Source: Candidatus Promineifilum breve
GTDB lineage: Bacteria; Chloroflexota; Anaerolineae; Promineifilales; Promineifilaceae
Assembly: GCF_900066015.1 (NCBI RefSeq)
Contig: NZ_LN890655.1
Location: 868,001-932,000, forward strand
DNA: 64,000 nucleotides
Direction of reading: 5' to 3'
Shown: in pieces, positions 25,844 to 33,815 of the stretch
How positions within the stretch are numbered: position 1 is the first letter of the stretch
How the letters are laid out: every line of letters begins with the position of its first letter
Notes under the pieces: model-generated
Told to the model about the DNA's origin: nothing
What the model saw: only the letters and a program-made list of their open reading frames with translations
Database searches by the model: none
Program-made: the position numbers and the translations under genes

Positions 25844-27241
25844 ATGTCGGATTTTAACCATAATACATTTATCTCCCCCTTCACCTGGCGCTACGGCAGC
25901 CAGGAGATGCGCTATCTCTGGTCGGAACTGCACAAGCGGCGGCTGATGCGCCGGGTATGGGTGGCGCTGGCCGCGGCCCAGCACGTGGCCGGGCTGGTAT
26001 CGGCCGAGCAACTGGCCGACCTGGAGCGCCACGTTGACGACATCGACATCGCGCGCGCCCTGCAAATCGAACGGGAAACCCGCCACGACGTGATGGCCGA
26101 AATCCGCGCCTACGCCGAACAATGCCCGGTCGGTGGCGGCGTCATCCATTGGGGGGCCACCAGCGCCGACATCACCGACAACGTCGACGCCCTGCGCCAG
26201 CGCGAAGCGGCGCGGCTGCTCCTTGAGGGGCTGCAACGGCTGCTGATCGCCTTCGCCCGGCGCATTGACGAGACGGCCGACCTGCCGGTCATGGCCCACA
26301 CCCACATCCAACCGGCCGAGCCGACGACCCTCGGCTACCGCCTGGCGATGTATGCCCAGGACTTGCTGGAAGATTTCAGGCAACTACAGGCCGTCACGAC
26401 TGCCCTGCGCGGCAAGGGCTTCAAGGGCGCGGTGGGCACGCAAGCCACCTTTGTCGAGATGCTGGCCGGCACGGAGATGACCGCCGGGCAATTGGAAGAA
26501 TTGGCGATGGCCCGCCTCGACCTGCCCTGTTTCCCCATCGCCAGCCAGACCTACACCCGGCAACAGGATTTGCGGGTGCAGCAGGTCCTGACGGGCATCG
26601 CCTCAAGTTTACATAAATTCGCGCTTGACTTCCGGCTGTTGCAGTCGCCGCCTTTCGGCGAATGGGCCGAGCCGTTTGGCCGGCGGCAGGTCGGTTCGTC
26701 GGCCATGCCCTTCAAGCGCAATCCCATCAACGCCGAGAACATCTGCTCGCTGGCCCGCTACGTGGCGGCACAGACGGCCGTGGCCTGGGATAACGCCGGG
26801 CAGGCCATCCTGGAGCGCAGCCTGGACGACAGCGCCAATCGCCGCCTCTACCTGCCCGAAAGCTTCCTGGCCGTGGACGAAATGTTGCGCCGGGCGACGA
26901 CGCTGGTCGAAGGCATGACCATCGACCGCGAGCAGATCGGCCGCAATCTGGCCCGCTACGGCCCATTCGCGGCCACCGAGCGGGTGCTGGTGGCCGCCGT
27001 GCGCGCCGGGGCCGACCGGCAGGAAGTTCATGAATGGCTACGCGAAGTCAGTTTGCGCGCCTGGGAAGCCGTGCGGCGCGAAGAACCCAACCCACTGGCG
27101 GAACTGGTGGCCGGTGATGCCCGGCTGACGGCTTTCCTGCCGGCCGATGAACTGCGCGGGTTGATGGACGCCGGCGGCTACGTGGGCACGGCCGCCGACC
27201 GGGCCAGAGCGCTGGCCGCCGCAATCAGGGCGGCGACGTAA
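25844..27241 (+). CDS. purB: Adenylosuccinate lyase (PurB-like)
   Basis: 465 residues. It cleaves adenylosuccinate and SAICAR with loss of fumarate. Fumarase/aspartase superfamily features: ETRHDVMAEIRAYAE, HWGATSADITDNVDAL (the TS-D-x-x-D loop, about 101), AHTHIQPAEPTTLGYRLA and the signature GSSAMPFKRNPINAENICS (about 286). The N-terminus (ISPFTWRYGSQEMRYLW) fits PurB better than other lyases. Its start abuts the toxin remnant. Confidence 0.93.
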   Translation: MSDFNHNTFISPFTWRYGSQEMRYLWSELHKRRLMRRVWVALAAAQHVAGLVSAEQLADLERHVDDIDIARALQIERETRHDVMAEIRAYAEQCPVGGGVIHWGATSADITDNVDALRQREAARLLLEGLQRLLIAFARRIDETADLPVMAHTHIQPAEPTTLGYRLAMYAQDLLEDFRQLQAVTTALRGKGFKGAVGTQATFVEMLAGTEMTAGQLEELAMARLDLPCFPIASQTYTRQQDLRVQQVLTGIASSLHKFALDFRLLQSPPFGEWAEPFGRRQVGSSAMPFKRNPINAENICSLARYVAAQTAVAWDNAGQAILERSLDDSANRRLYLPESFLAVDEMLRRATTLVEGMTIDREQIGRNLARYGPFAATERVLVAAVRAGADRQEVHEWLREVSLRAWEAVRREEPNPLAELVAGDARLTAFLPADELRGLMDAGGYVGTAADRARALAAAIRAAT

Positions 27242-27262
27242 ACGTCAACCCAATCCAGCCCC

Positions 27263-27300
27263 GGCGGCCGAGGCCAATGACGCCTCGGCCGCCCCCTTTT
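27263..27300 (+). terminator. Rho-independent terminator after purB
   Basis: GGCGGCCGAGGC (27263-27274) pairs with GCCTCGGCCGCC (27282-27293) around CAATGAC and is followed by CCC and a run of Ts. Confidence 0.9.
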
Positions 27301-27307
27301 TCCTACC

Positions 27308-28744
27308 TTATCCGGTAGAGCCTGTTTCTTCACTTAGTTGGTAGACGCTCGGAACCTTGGGCGCTTGCCGCGATGCGATCATGTCGGACAATGTATCGCG
27401 GGCACTGATCAGGCTGCTCAACGAGAGTTGATCGATTACCGGGCCGCGTTCGCCGCGGTTGACCGTTTGTAGAGTCACCACGTCGGCCAAATGAGCCATC
27501 ACTCTAATCAATGGCGAGTGCGGCGGAACGGGCACAAAGCCCCGCCCCGGCACAAAAACCAACCCGCCACCACCCTCGATCACGCCGCCAAACGGAATGC
27601 CCGAAGGCCCTTCGTACACCTGCGGCGCGCGCACGTAAATATCAACCCAGGCTTCCTGGGTCTCGCGATTGATTTCGCGGACCGTGATAGTCGCGTAATG
27701 GCCGAAAATGTCGAGGACGTTGCCGATCTCGAATGTTTCGCCGGCGCGCAGGTCGGCTCGCGCCCCCCTCAGCGCGTTGGGTTGGGCAACCAATACCTCC
27801 GAGCAGGGCTGGCCGTCCTGGGGGTGGATTGACTCCTGGTGCAGAAGAATGCACGGGGCGGCAAAGGCCATGTCCCAGCCGGCATCCATGCGAAACTCAA
27901 GGTAGATCGGCCTTGAGCCAATCATCAACTTGGCCGCCAGCCAACCGGGAAGATCGCGGCGGTGAAGAGGACGGAGGTGCAGTTGGGTATGATAAGTCTT
28001 CGAACCGCTGCTGATGTTGAATACGCGACTTTGGTCGAGCCAACCGGCCAACTCCATATTGACCGCATTAAGGCCCGGCCCATAGGTGAAATAAGTGGAA
28101 CCGGGGGGGACAGGCCCGCCGGATTGATCGAAGTGCCGAACATTATAGGCGCTCATAATGTCCCATTTGTCGCCATACTCGGCGGCCGAGCCATCCATAC
28201 GCGAGTGGTTCAACCCCAGGGCGTGGCCTACTTCGTGGGCAACGCCGGTCAAATCGACCGAGAAGCAGCCCAGATCGGCCGCGTTCCAGTTGAGGACGGC
28301 TCGTCCGGGGCTGCCGAAATAATCAGCCGACTGATTGAAGACGCAGATGATCACGTCATCAGTAGCGATGGTGATGCCATTTTGGGCCGCCGCGTCGCGG
28401 GCCCATTCCACTATCTTGCCCCGGCTCACCGCATTGGCATATTCGCCGGATTGCTGTTCAGCCGTGGCCTCCTCGACCTTGGCGTTCAGAAGTTCCTGCT
28501 TCTTTTCGCGCTTGGCCTTGGCCCATTCGTCCAGGATGTCCTGTTTGGTATGTCCGTAATTGATCCAGTCATAGACGCGGCTGCCGCTCAGGTCGAGCCG
28601 CCCATGGGACATTTCGTCGTAATAGTCGAGTAAATTGCCGGTTCCCCGTCCGGCGGCCGTAAAGAGCTGCGTCGCGTAATCCAACGTCGGCATGTCGGGC
28701 GAGCCTTCCATCCGTAGAAGCAATACCGCCAAATTTTTCTGCAT
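27308..28744 (-). CDS. Metzincin-like metalloprotease without signal peptide
   Basis: 478 residues. Zinc motif H170-E-x-x-H174-x5-H180 in GVAHEVGHALGLNHSRMD and a Met-turn-like DIMSAYNVRHF about 15 residues later place it with metzincins. The N-terminal LLRMEGSPDMPTLDYATQLF and YYDEMSHGRLDLSG resemble M6/gametolysin-like proteases. The C-terminal beta-rich half (about 250-420) is unassigned. ATG 28744 has AAGGAG 6 nt upstream; no export signal follows, so it may act inside the cell or leave by a non-Sec route. Confidence 0.82.
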   Translation of the reverse strand: MQKNLAVLLLRMEGSPDMPTLDYATQLFTAAGRGTGNLLDYYDEMSHGRLDLSGSRVYDWINYGHTKQDILDEWAKAKREKKQELLNAKVEEATAEQQSGEYANAVSRGKIVEWARDAAAQNGITIATDDVIICVFNQSADYFGSPGRAVLNWNAADLGCFSVDLTGVAHEVGHALGLNHSRMDGSAAEYGDKWDIMSAYNVRHFDQSGGPVPPGSTYFTYGPGLNAVNMELAGWLDQSRVFNISSGSKTYHTQLHLRPLHRRDLPGWLAAKLMIGSRPIYLEFRMDAGWDMAFAAPCILLHQESIHPQDGQPCSEVLVAQPNALRGARADLRAGETFEIGNVLDIFGHYATITVREINRETQEAWVDIYVRAPQVYEGPSGIPFGGVIEGGGGLVFVPGRGFVPVPPHSPLIRVMAHLADVVTLQTVNRGERGPVIDQLSLSSLISARDTLSDMIASRQAPKVPSVYQLSEETGSTG

Positions 28745-28923
28745 CCGTAACTCCTTCATCCATCGCGGGGTGGTTAGCATGACACACTGTGTCCTGCATG
28801 AATGAGGATAGTGCGCGACCGTCAACGAATCGTCAACAAGGACGCAGGAAAGCGAGGCCAATTATCACGAAAACCCCGCCCGGCCCATGAGGGCACCAAT
28901 CGCTAAAGATCGTCGCCGATTGC

Positions 28924-29553
28924 CTACGAATGGTATTTTTGTAGCGCCACCGTGATATTGGCCCGCGCTTGCTTCTCCCAGCGATCAAAGAAAAAGGGGG
29001 TCTGGTAGATGCGCGGGCGCTCCAAAAAGCCGGCCAGCACCCGCGCCCGCTCCCTGCGGTATATGACTTCGGGAACCCACTCGTATTCGTGCCGGATGGC
29101 CGCGTCGTAGCGCTCAAATCGCTGCGGCGCGGCCCCCAGGATGGCGAGATCGATGTCACAGAGGACGGCCGCATCACCCGCCAGGTCGTCCCGCGTGTGC
29201 GCCGTCAGCCGGATTAATTCGGCCACGCGCGCCGTCACCTCAGCAGCGACCCGTGCCGCCGATAGTTGAGCGGCAACCAGCAGCGCCGACTGCTCCTCGT
29301 TATCATGGCGCTGCGGGTCGTAGATGGCGTCGTGGAACCAGATCGCCAGTTCGACCTCGTTCGGCCGCGCCAACAGATGCCGGGCCGCGTCGAGATGGGT
29401 CAGGCAGTCGCCGATGTGGTCGAGATTGTGATAGGCGCGGTGCGGCTCCGCGTAACGGGCAATGAGGTCGAGGATAACGGCATCGCCATCGGCCGCCGTA
29501 GTCAAGCGCCATACGGTACGCCAGCGGCCTAATAACACGTTGGGGTCGATCAT
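28924..29553 (-). CDS. HD-domain phosphohydrolase-like protein
   Basis: 209 residues. The predicted metal site H...HD...D is readable as RAYHNLDHIGDCLTHLD (about 45) and ELAIWFHDAIYDPQRHDNEEQSA (read in two parts, about 75), with a later CDIDLAILG. This matches the family of small metal-dependent HD phosphohydrolases of unknown substrate. The ATG overlaps the stop of the M20 gene as ATGA, so the two are translationally coupled. Confidence 0.85.
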   Translation of the reverse strand: MIDPNVLLGRWRTVWRLTTAADGDAVILDLIARYAEPHRAYHNLDHIGDCLTHLDAARHLLARPNEVELAIWFHDAIYDPQRHDNEEQSALLVAAQLSAARVAAEVTARVAELIRLTAHTRDDLAGDAAVLCDIDLAILGAAPQRFERYDAAIRHEYEWVPEVIYRRERARVLAGFLERPRIYQTPFFFDRWEKQARANITVALQKYHS

Positions 29554-30683
29554 CGACAAAAGGCTTTCGCCGTCGCCAGATAGACCTCGGCGCAGGCGTG
29601 CACACTCGCCAGATCGACCCACTCCTCGGCGGCATGCGCCCCCGCGCCCAGCGGACCGAACAGCACCGCCGGGATGCCCGCCTCGGCCAGTGTGGCCGCG
29701 TCGGTCCAGAAGGACAGGCCGGCCGGCGGGCAGGGGCGGGCCAACACGCCTTCGGCGGCGCGTCGCACAGTTGCGACGATGGGCGCGCTCTCCGGCGTCT
29801 CCAACGGCGAGCGCACCAGCCCGCGCCGCACGCCGGCTTGAAAGGTGGTGTCATCCCGGCCGAGCCAACCTACGATGGCCTGTAGCTCCGCTTCGGCCGC
29901 CTCGCCCGTCTCGCCCGGCAGCGTGCGCCGCTCGACCGTCAGGAGGCAGCGTTCGGGATAGCTCGATAGCTCCTGACCGCCCTGGATCAGCGAGGCGTGG
30001 ACGGAGGCGTGGCCCAGCAAGGGATGCGGCGCGCGGTGGGCCAGGTCTTGGCCCAGCAGCTGCAATTCGACCAGCACACCGCCCATCTTGGCGATGGCGT
30101 CCACGCCCAGATGCGGCCGCGACCCGTGGGCGGCCACGCCGATGGTCTCCACTTCCAGCCACACAAAGCCCTTGTGGGCCGTCACCAGTTGCAATTCGGT
30201 CGATTCGGCCACGATGGCCGCGTCGGCGCGCACCCGTTGGGCTATCGCCAGCGTGCCCAGCCCGGCGTGCTCCTCGTCCATGACGGCGGTCACGATCACG
30301 TCGCCGCGCAGGTTGTGGTGTTGGGCCTCGGCCGCGGCGACCATACACGCCGCCAGCCCGGCCTTCATGTCATACGCGCCACGACCATAGAGGCGACCTT
30401 CGCGCACATGGGGAACGAACGGCTCGGCCATCCCCGTCACGCTCACGGTATCTATGTGGCCGTTGAGCAAGAGCGATCGGCCGCCGCCCGCGCCGTGAGC
30501 GATGCCGACGACGTTGGGCCGGCCAGGCCGCACTTCCTCGACGTGGACTTCCAGCCCGGCCTGCTCCAGCCAGCCGGCGATGAAGTGGGCGATCTCGCCT
30601 TCGCCGGCCGCGCCGGGAACCAGGTCAGGGTTGATGGAGTCAATGGCGACCAGGTCGCCTAACAGTTGTTCCAGCATTTGCAT
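29550..30683 (-). CDS. M20 family metallopeptidase (ArgE/DapE-like)
   Basis: 377 residues. Two-zinc M20 site: HIDTVSVTG (about 78-86), YGRGAYDMKAG, and the catalytic-base/ligand pair DEEHAGLGT; dimerisation-domain His in HGSRPHLGVDAI; C-terminal zinc ligand His likely in GPLGAGAHAAEEWV. It would hydrolyse an N-acyl amino acid or dipeptide; the exact substrate (N-acetylornithine, succinyl-diaminopimelate, other) cannot be told. GAGGAGG sits 7 nt before ATG 30683. Confidence 0.92.
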   Translation of the reverse strand: MQMLEQLLGDLVAIDSINPDLVPGAAGEGEIAHFIAGWLEQAGLEVHVEEVRPGRPNVVGIAHGAGGGRSLLLNGHIDTVSVTGMAEPFVPHVREGRLYGRGAYDMKAGLAACMVAAAEAQHHNLRGDVIVTAVMDEEHAGLGTLAIAQRVRADAAIVAESTELQLVTAHKGFVWLEVETIGVAAHGSRPHLGVDAIAKMGGVLVELQLLGQDLAHRAPHPLLGHASVHASLIQGGQELSSYPERCLLTVERRTLPGETGEAAEAELQAIVGWLGRDDTTFQAGVRRGLVRSPLETPESAPIVATVRRAAEGVLARPCPPAGLSFWTDAATLAEAGIPAVLFGPLGAGAHAAEEWVDLASVHACAEVYLATAKAFCR

Positions 30684-30704
30684 ATCGCGCCCTCCTCACG
30701 ATCT

Positions 30705-31736
30705 TCACCATCTAAATTGATGAGCGCCCTTGTAATCGATATAAGGCACAGTCATAGATTGCGGCGCGGCGACCGCGTCTAATCGCGCGTGATCCTCTTC
30801 GGTCAGCATGATCTCTCGCGCCGTGACCGAATCAACTAGTTGCTCCACCGTTCGCGGGCCGATGATCGGACTGGTCACGCCGGGGCGAGATAGACACCAG
30901 GCTAAGGCAACCGCATACCCGGAAAATCCTTTCTCCTTGGCCAGAGCGAGAACAGCCTCTTGTACGTCGAATACCCGGCTCTGGCTAAAATCATTCTGGT
31001 AAAAACCTCGCCAAAAAGCCTCATAGCGCGAGCCTACCGGCGGCGGGTTGTCACGCGTGTACCGCTCCGAGAAGAAGCCGCCGGCGCTTGGCGCCCATGG
31101 TAAAATAGCCAGGCCATAGGTCTGGGCCATGGGAATCAGTTCGCGCTCGATCCGGCGATCCAACAAATTGTAAGGCGATTGTTCGCTCACAAACCGGTTG
31201 AGACGGTACTCCTTGGCCGCCCATAGGGCCTCCATAACTTCCCAAGCCGCAAATCCACTCGCGCCGATGTAGCGGATCTTGCCGGCTCGCACAAGATCAT
31301 CCAGCGCGCGCAGGGCCTCATCGATGGGGATGTCGTCATTTGTGCCATGCAACTGGTACAGGTCGATCCAATCGGTATTCAGCCGTTTGAGCGAGGCTTC
31401 GCACTGTTCGATGATGTGGCGGCGTGTGTTGTTCTGCGCGTTGAGGTCGTCGCTCATGCGGTAATGGACTTTGGTCGCCAGGATAACGCGCTCCCGCCGA
31501 CCGTCGCCAAGCGCCTTGCCGACGATTTGCTCACTTCGCCCGGCCCCGGTAGGAAAATCAAGCGGTTCGTGGCCGTACACGTTGGCCGTATCGATAAAAT
31601 TGATCCCGCTATCCAACGCCTGATGAATAATGCGGATGGACTCTTGCTCCTCCTGCCGCCCCCCAAAATTCATGCAGCCCAGACACAGTTGGCTGACTTT
31701 AATGCCCGTTCGACCCAGGTTTCTATATTCCATCAT
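30705..31736 (-). CDS. Aldo/keto reductase
   Basis: 343 residues. NADPH-dependent (alpha/beta)8 barrel. The catalytic tetrad appears as Asp and Tyr in FIDTANVYGHEP (about 49-57), Lys in ILATKVHYR and His in LYQLHGTND. C-terminal cofactor loop SPIIGPRTVEQLVDSV. It resembles the YajO/general stress AKR group. The gene is somewhat less G+C-rich than its flanks by eye. The start could be either of two adjacent ATGs. Confidence 0.93.
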   Translation of the reverse strand: MMEYRNLGRTGIKVSQLCLGCMNFGGRQEEQESIRIIHQALDSGINFIDTANVYGHEPLDFPTGAGRSEQIVGKALGDGRRERVILATKVHYRMSDDLNAQNNTRRHIIEQCEASLKRLNTDWIDLYQLHGTNDDIPIDEALRALDDLVRAGKIRYIGASGFAAWEVMEALWAAKEYRLNRFVSEQSPYNLLDRRIERELIPMAQTYGLAILPWAPSAGGFFSERYTRDNPPPVGSRYEAFWRGFYQNDFSQSRVFDVQEAVLALAKEKGFSGYAVALAWCLSRPGVTSPIIGPRTVEQLVDSVTAREIMLTEEDHARLDAVAAPQSMTVPYIDYKGAHQFRW

Positions 31737-31814
31737 TTGCTCTTGCTGCTATCGGTCGGACTAATGGATTCAACTTTTCCTTTATTGTCGGTGGGGCGAC
31801 GCGAGAGAGAGGCA

Positions 31815-32717
31815 TTACTCATTGAGAAGCTCTAATGAAGGTTGGAATCCCAGACGATCAATCCATTGGTTAAGCTCGGCGTCGGTCAACGGCTGCCCCT
31901 TGCCACTAATTGCTACCAACATCGCCTCCATCATATTCGTGCCAAACGAACGCCCTTCCAGCCGCGGCGTGGTGGTCACCAGATAGCGCGCGCCGGCGGC
32001 GCGGAAGGCGGCCACGTCGGCCGGGGTCGTGGTGTTGGTGCAGATGATTTTGCCGTCCAGCCGGGCGGGCATGAAGCGCTTGATGAAGTGGCAGTCGCCG
32101 GCGATGACCGTGGCCCAATCGTACCATTGGCCGTACTTGGGCGTGTTCTGCTCTTGCTTCTCGCCCGTGGGGTAGAGCCACTCGAACGGCAGGCGGCTGA
32201 CCACGGGCAGGATGAGCGCGGCGACGCGCTTGATGGCCGCCTCCGAGCGCAGCGGCAGCGGCAACCCCAGCCCAAACATGAGATCGCCGAAGACGCCTTC
32301 GTAGCCGTTCGCCATGAACGACATCGACATCCCCCAGCGATCCGCGCCGCTGGTCATCAGCACCCGCCGGGGTTGCAGCGCCGGGCCAATGTGGGCATCC
32401 ATGAAGGGCGCGACGCGGCGTTCGAGCGTGTTCTTCAGGCCGGAGCCATCGACCACCGGCGTCTGCTTCACGTGGCGGACGAGCGAGGCGACCGAGTGGA
32501 GCTTGTAATAGTTATCGCCCACGGTCAGGCCCAAGTCAGTGCCGCCAACGCCGAAGGCATCGACCTTACCGTCCAATTCGCCATAGAGCCGGGCGGCGCG
32601 CTCCATGTCGCCGTCAACGCCGATGCGCTCGATGCAGATGCGTTCGCCCAGCAACTCCAGCTCAACGGCCGAGTCCCGTTTCGATGATCCCAGACTGATG
32701 CTGACGGCTCGTTTCAT
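31815..32717 (-). CDS. Conserved protein of the type annotated quinate 5-dehydrogenase
   Basis: 300 residues. The start MKRAVSISLGSSKRD and the following GLY-rich VDAFGVGGTDLGLTVG match a Chloroflexota/Firmicutes family that databases often label quinate 5-dehydrogenase, though I know no biochemical proof. No classic NAD Rossmann GxGxxG at the N-terminus; the middle has LMTSGADRWGMSMSF and a CTNTTTPADVAAFRAAGARYLVTTTPRL-type strand (given in two blocks) that looks Rossmann-like. ATG 32717 has GAGG upstream. Confidence 0.6.
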   Translation of the reverse strand: MKRAVSISLGSSKRDSAVELELLGERICIERIGVDGDMERAARLYGELDGKVDAFGVGGTDLGLTVGDNYYKLHSVASLVRHVKQTPVVDGSGLKNTLERRVAPFMDAHIGPALQPRRVLMTSGADRWGMSMSFMANGYEGVFGDLMFGLGLPLPLRSEAAIKRVAALILPVVSRLPFEWLYPTGEKQEQNTPKYGQWYDWATVIAGDCHFIKRFMPARLDGKIICTNTTTPADVAAFRAAGARYLVTTTPRLEGRSFGTNMMEAMLVAISGKGQPLTDAELNQWIDRLGFQPSLELLNE

Positions 32718-32734
32718 ATGCTCGCTTTCCTCGT

Positions 32735-33094
32735 CTAGGCCGCTTCGCTCCACGCTTCGCGCAGCCAGGCAACAACTTCCTGATCGATCTCAGCGGCCGA
32801 GTATAGCGCAAGATGGTGCATAAAGCGCCCCGGAGCCGGTTCAACGATCTCTTTCCAGCGCGGCGATGGGTCGCGCCGCCGCAAGGCAATGGAGAGGACC
32901 AATGGGGCCACATGCCCGCGCAGGTAGCGAGCCGGAACCCAGACCCAGGCGAACGGTCGGCGATGACGGAAAGCTATTTGGCTTTTTGAAACCTGGAAGA
33001 CCAACGGGCCAAGAAGGTCGATTGTGGCCGATAGGGCATCGAAAATAACTTCCGATTCCTTGTACCCGGTGAAGAATTCTTGCACCGAACTCAT
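32735..33094 (-). CDS. DUF5655-like small protein
   Basis: 119 residues. The pattern FFTGYKESEVIFDALSATI, then KSQIAFRHRRPFAWVWVPAR and a C-terminal AEIDQEVVAWLREAWSEA resembles DUF5655/DUF1801-like domains, which often fold like small YdhG-type proteins. Function unknown. It starts directly at a TATAA stretch. It sits between the quinate-dehydrogenase-like gene and the DUF433/DUF5615 pair. Confidence 0.6.
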   Translation of the reverse strand: MSSVQEFFTGYKESEVIFDALSATIDLLGPLVFQVSKSQIAFRHRRPFAWVWVPARYLRGHVAPLVLSIALRRRDPSPRWKEIVEPAPGRFMHHLALYSAAEIDQEVVAWLREAWSEAA

Positions 33095-33101
33095 TTATAC
33101 C

Positions 33102-33449
33102 CTACAAGGGTAAATATTCTATTCGGCCAACCCAATCGTCTGCGGTGCTACACGTAGCGATGATGAGTAGATCGTCAATGACTCCCCCAATCGCTAACTC
33201 AGGGTCAACTACGATAACGCCGGTAAGTAGTTCCCCTTTATCAATTCGAGAAAGCGCGTAATACGGCATCGTCCGTTTGTCATGGGTAAGTAGAACCCGT
33301 TCTTCAGCCGCAGCCCAAGCTAGAACGGTCGGATCAGCAGCGGCGGCTATCGCGAGGTCTTGCACACGCACCAAGTCCAATGAGTCCATTCGCCGTAGCA
33401 AGCCACGAATGATGCGGTTATTGAAGTTCTCGTCGGCTAAGAACTTCAT
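33102..33449 (-). CDS. DUF5615 PIN-like putative toxin
   Basis: 115 residues, complete. PIN-like acidic residues: FLADENFNNRIIRGLL at the N-terminus, DPTVLAWAAAEERVLLTHDKR (D and T-H-D, about 38-58) and a later VVDPELAIGG. DUF5615 proteins are predicted Mut7-C-like RNases and pair with DUF433 antitoxins. It begins 3 nt after the DUF433 stop. Its N-terminus corresponds to the fragment left at 25770-25832. Confidence 0.85.
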   Translation of the reverse strand: MKFLADENFNNRIIRGLLRRMDSLDLVRVQDLAIAAAADPTVLAWAAAEERVLLTHDKRTMPYYALSRIDKGELLTGVIVVDPELAIGGVIDDLLIIATCSTADDWVGRIEYLPL

Positions 33450-33452
33450 TTT

Positions 33453-33794
33453 TTATTCAATCAACCCGGCCAGCTGAGCGCGAGCCAGAAGACGCTCGCG
33501 GAATTGGATTGAATCTGATCGCCTTTCAATCTCTTGTCGAATGTCCTCGGCTGCGCGCTGCTCTTCGGCCAGATAAATGGCGATTGAATCACGGTTGTTT
33601 AGGAGATAGGCAATAACCCCATAGACGTCAGCTAATTGGAGCATCGGAAAGTCGGTAACGATCTCCTCAGCCGTGTAACCCGCATCAAACGCGTGCACGA
33701 TGGTGGAAAGCGTGACACGCGAATTGCCGACACGAATGACCCCATCCTCATCCGTTCGTAGCGGTACTGCTTGAGCTTCAAATAGCATAGCCAT
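33453..33794 (-). CDS. DUF433 putative antitoxin
   Basis: 113 residues. DUF433: VPLRTDEDGVIRVGNSRVTL, TIVHAFDAGYTAEEIVTDFP and LQLADVYGVIAYLLNNR, an HTH-like antitoxin. It precedes the DUF5615 gene by 3 nt, so both are one toxin-antitoxin operon. TATAAT lies 26 nt upstream on the minus strand and GGAGG stands 7 nt before ATG 33794. The pair is A+T-richer than surrounding genes by eye, a sign of transfer. Confidence 0.88.
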   Translation of the reverse strand: MAMLFEAQAVPLRTDEDGVIRVGNSRVTLSTIVHAFDAGYTAEEIVTDFPMLQLADVYGVIAYLLNNRDSIAIYLAEEQRAAEDIRQEIERRSDSIQFRERLLARAQLAGLIE

Positions 33795-33815
33795 AGTTGT
33801 ACCTCCAAAACGGAA

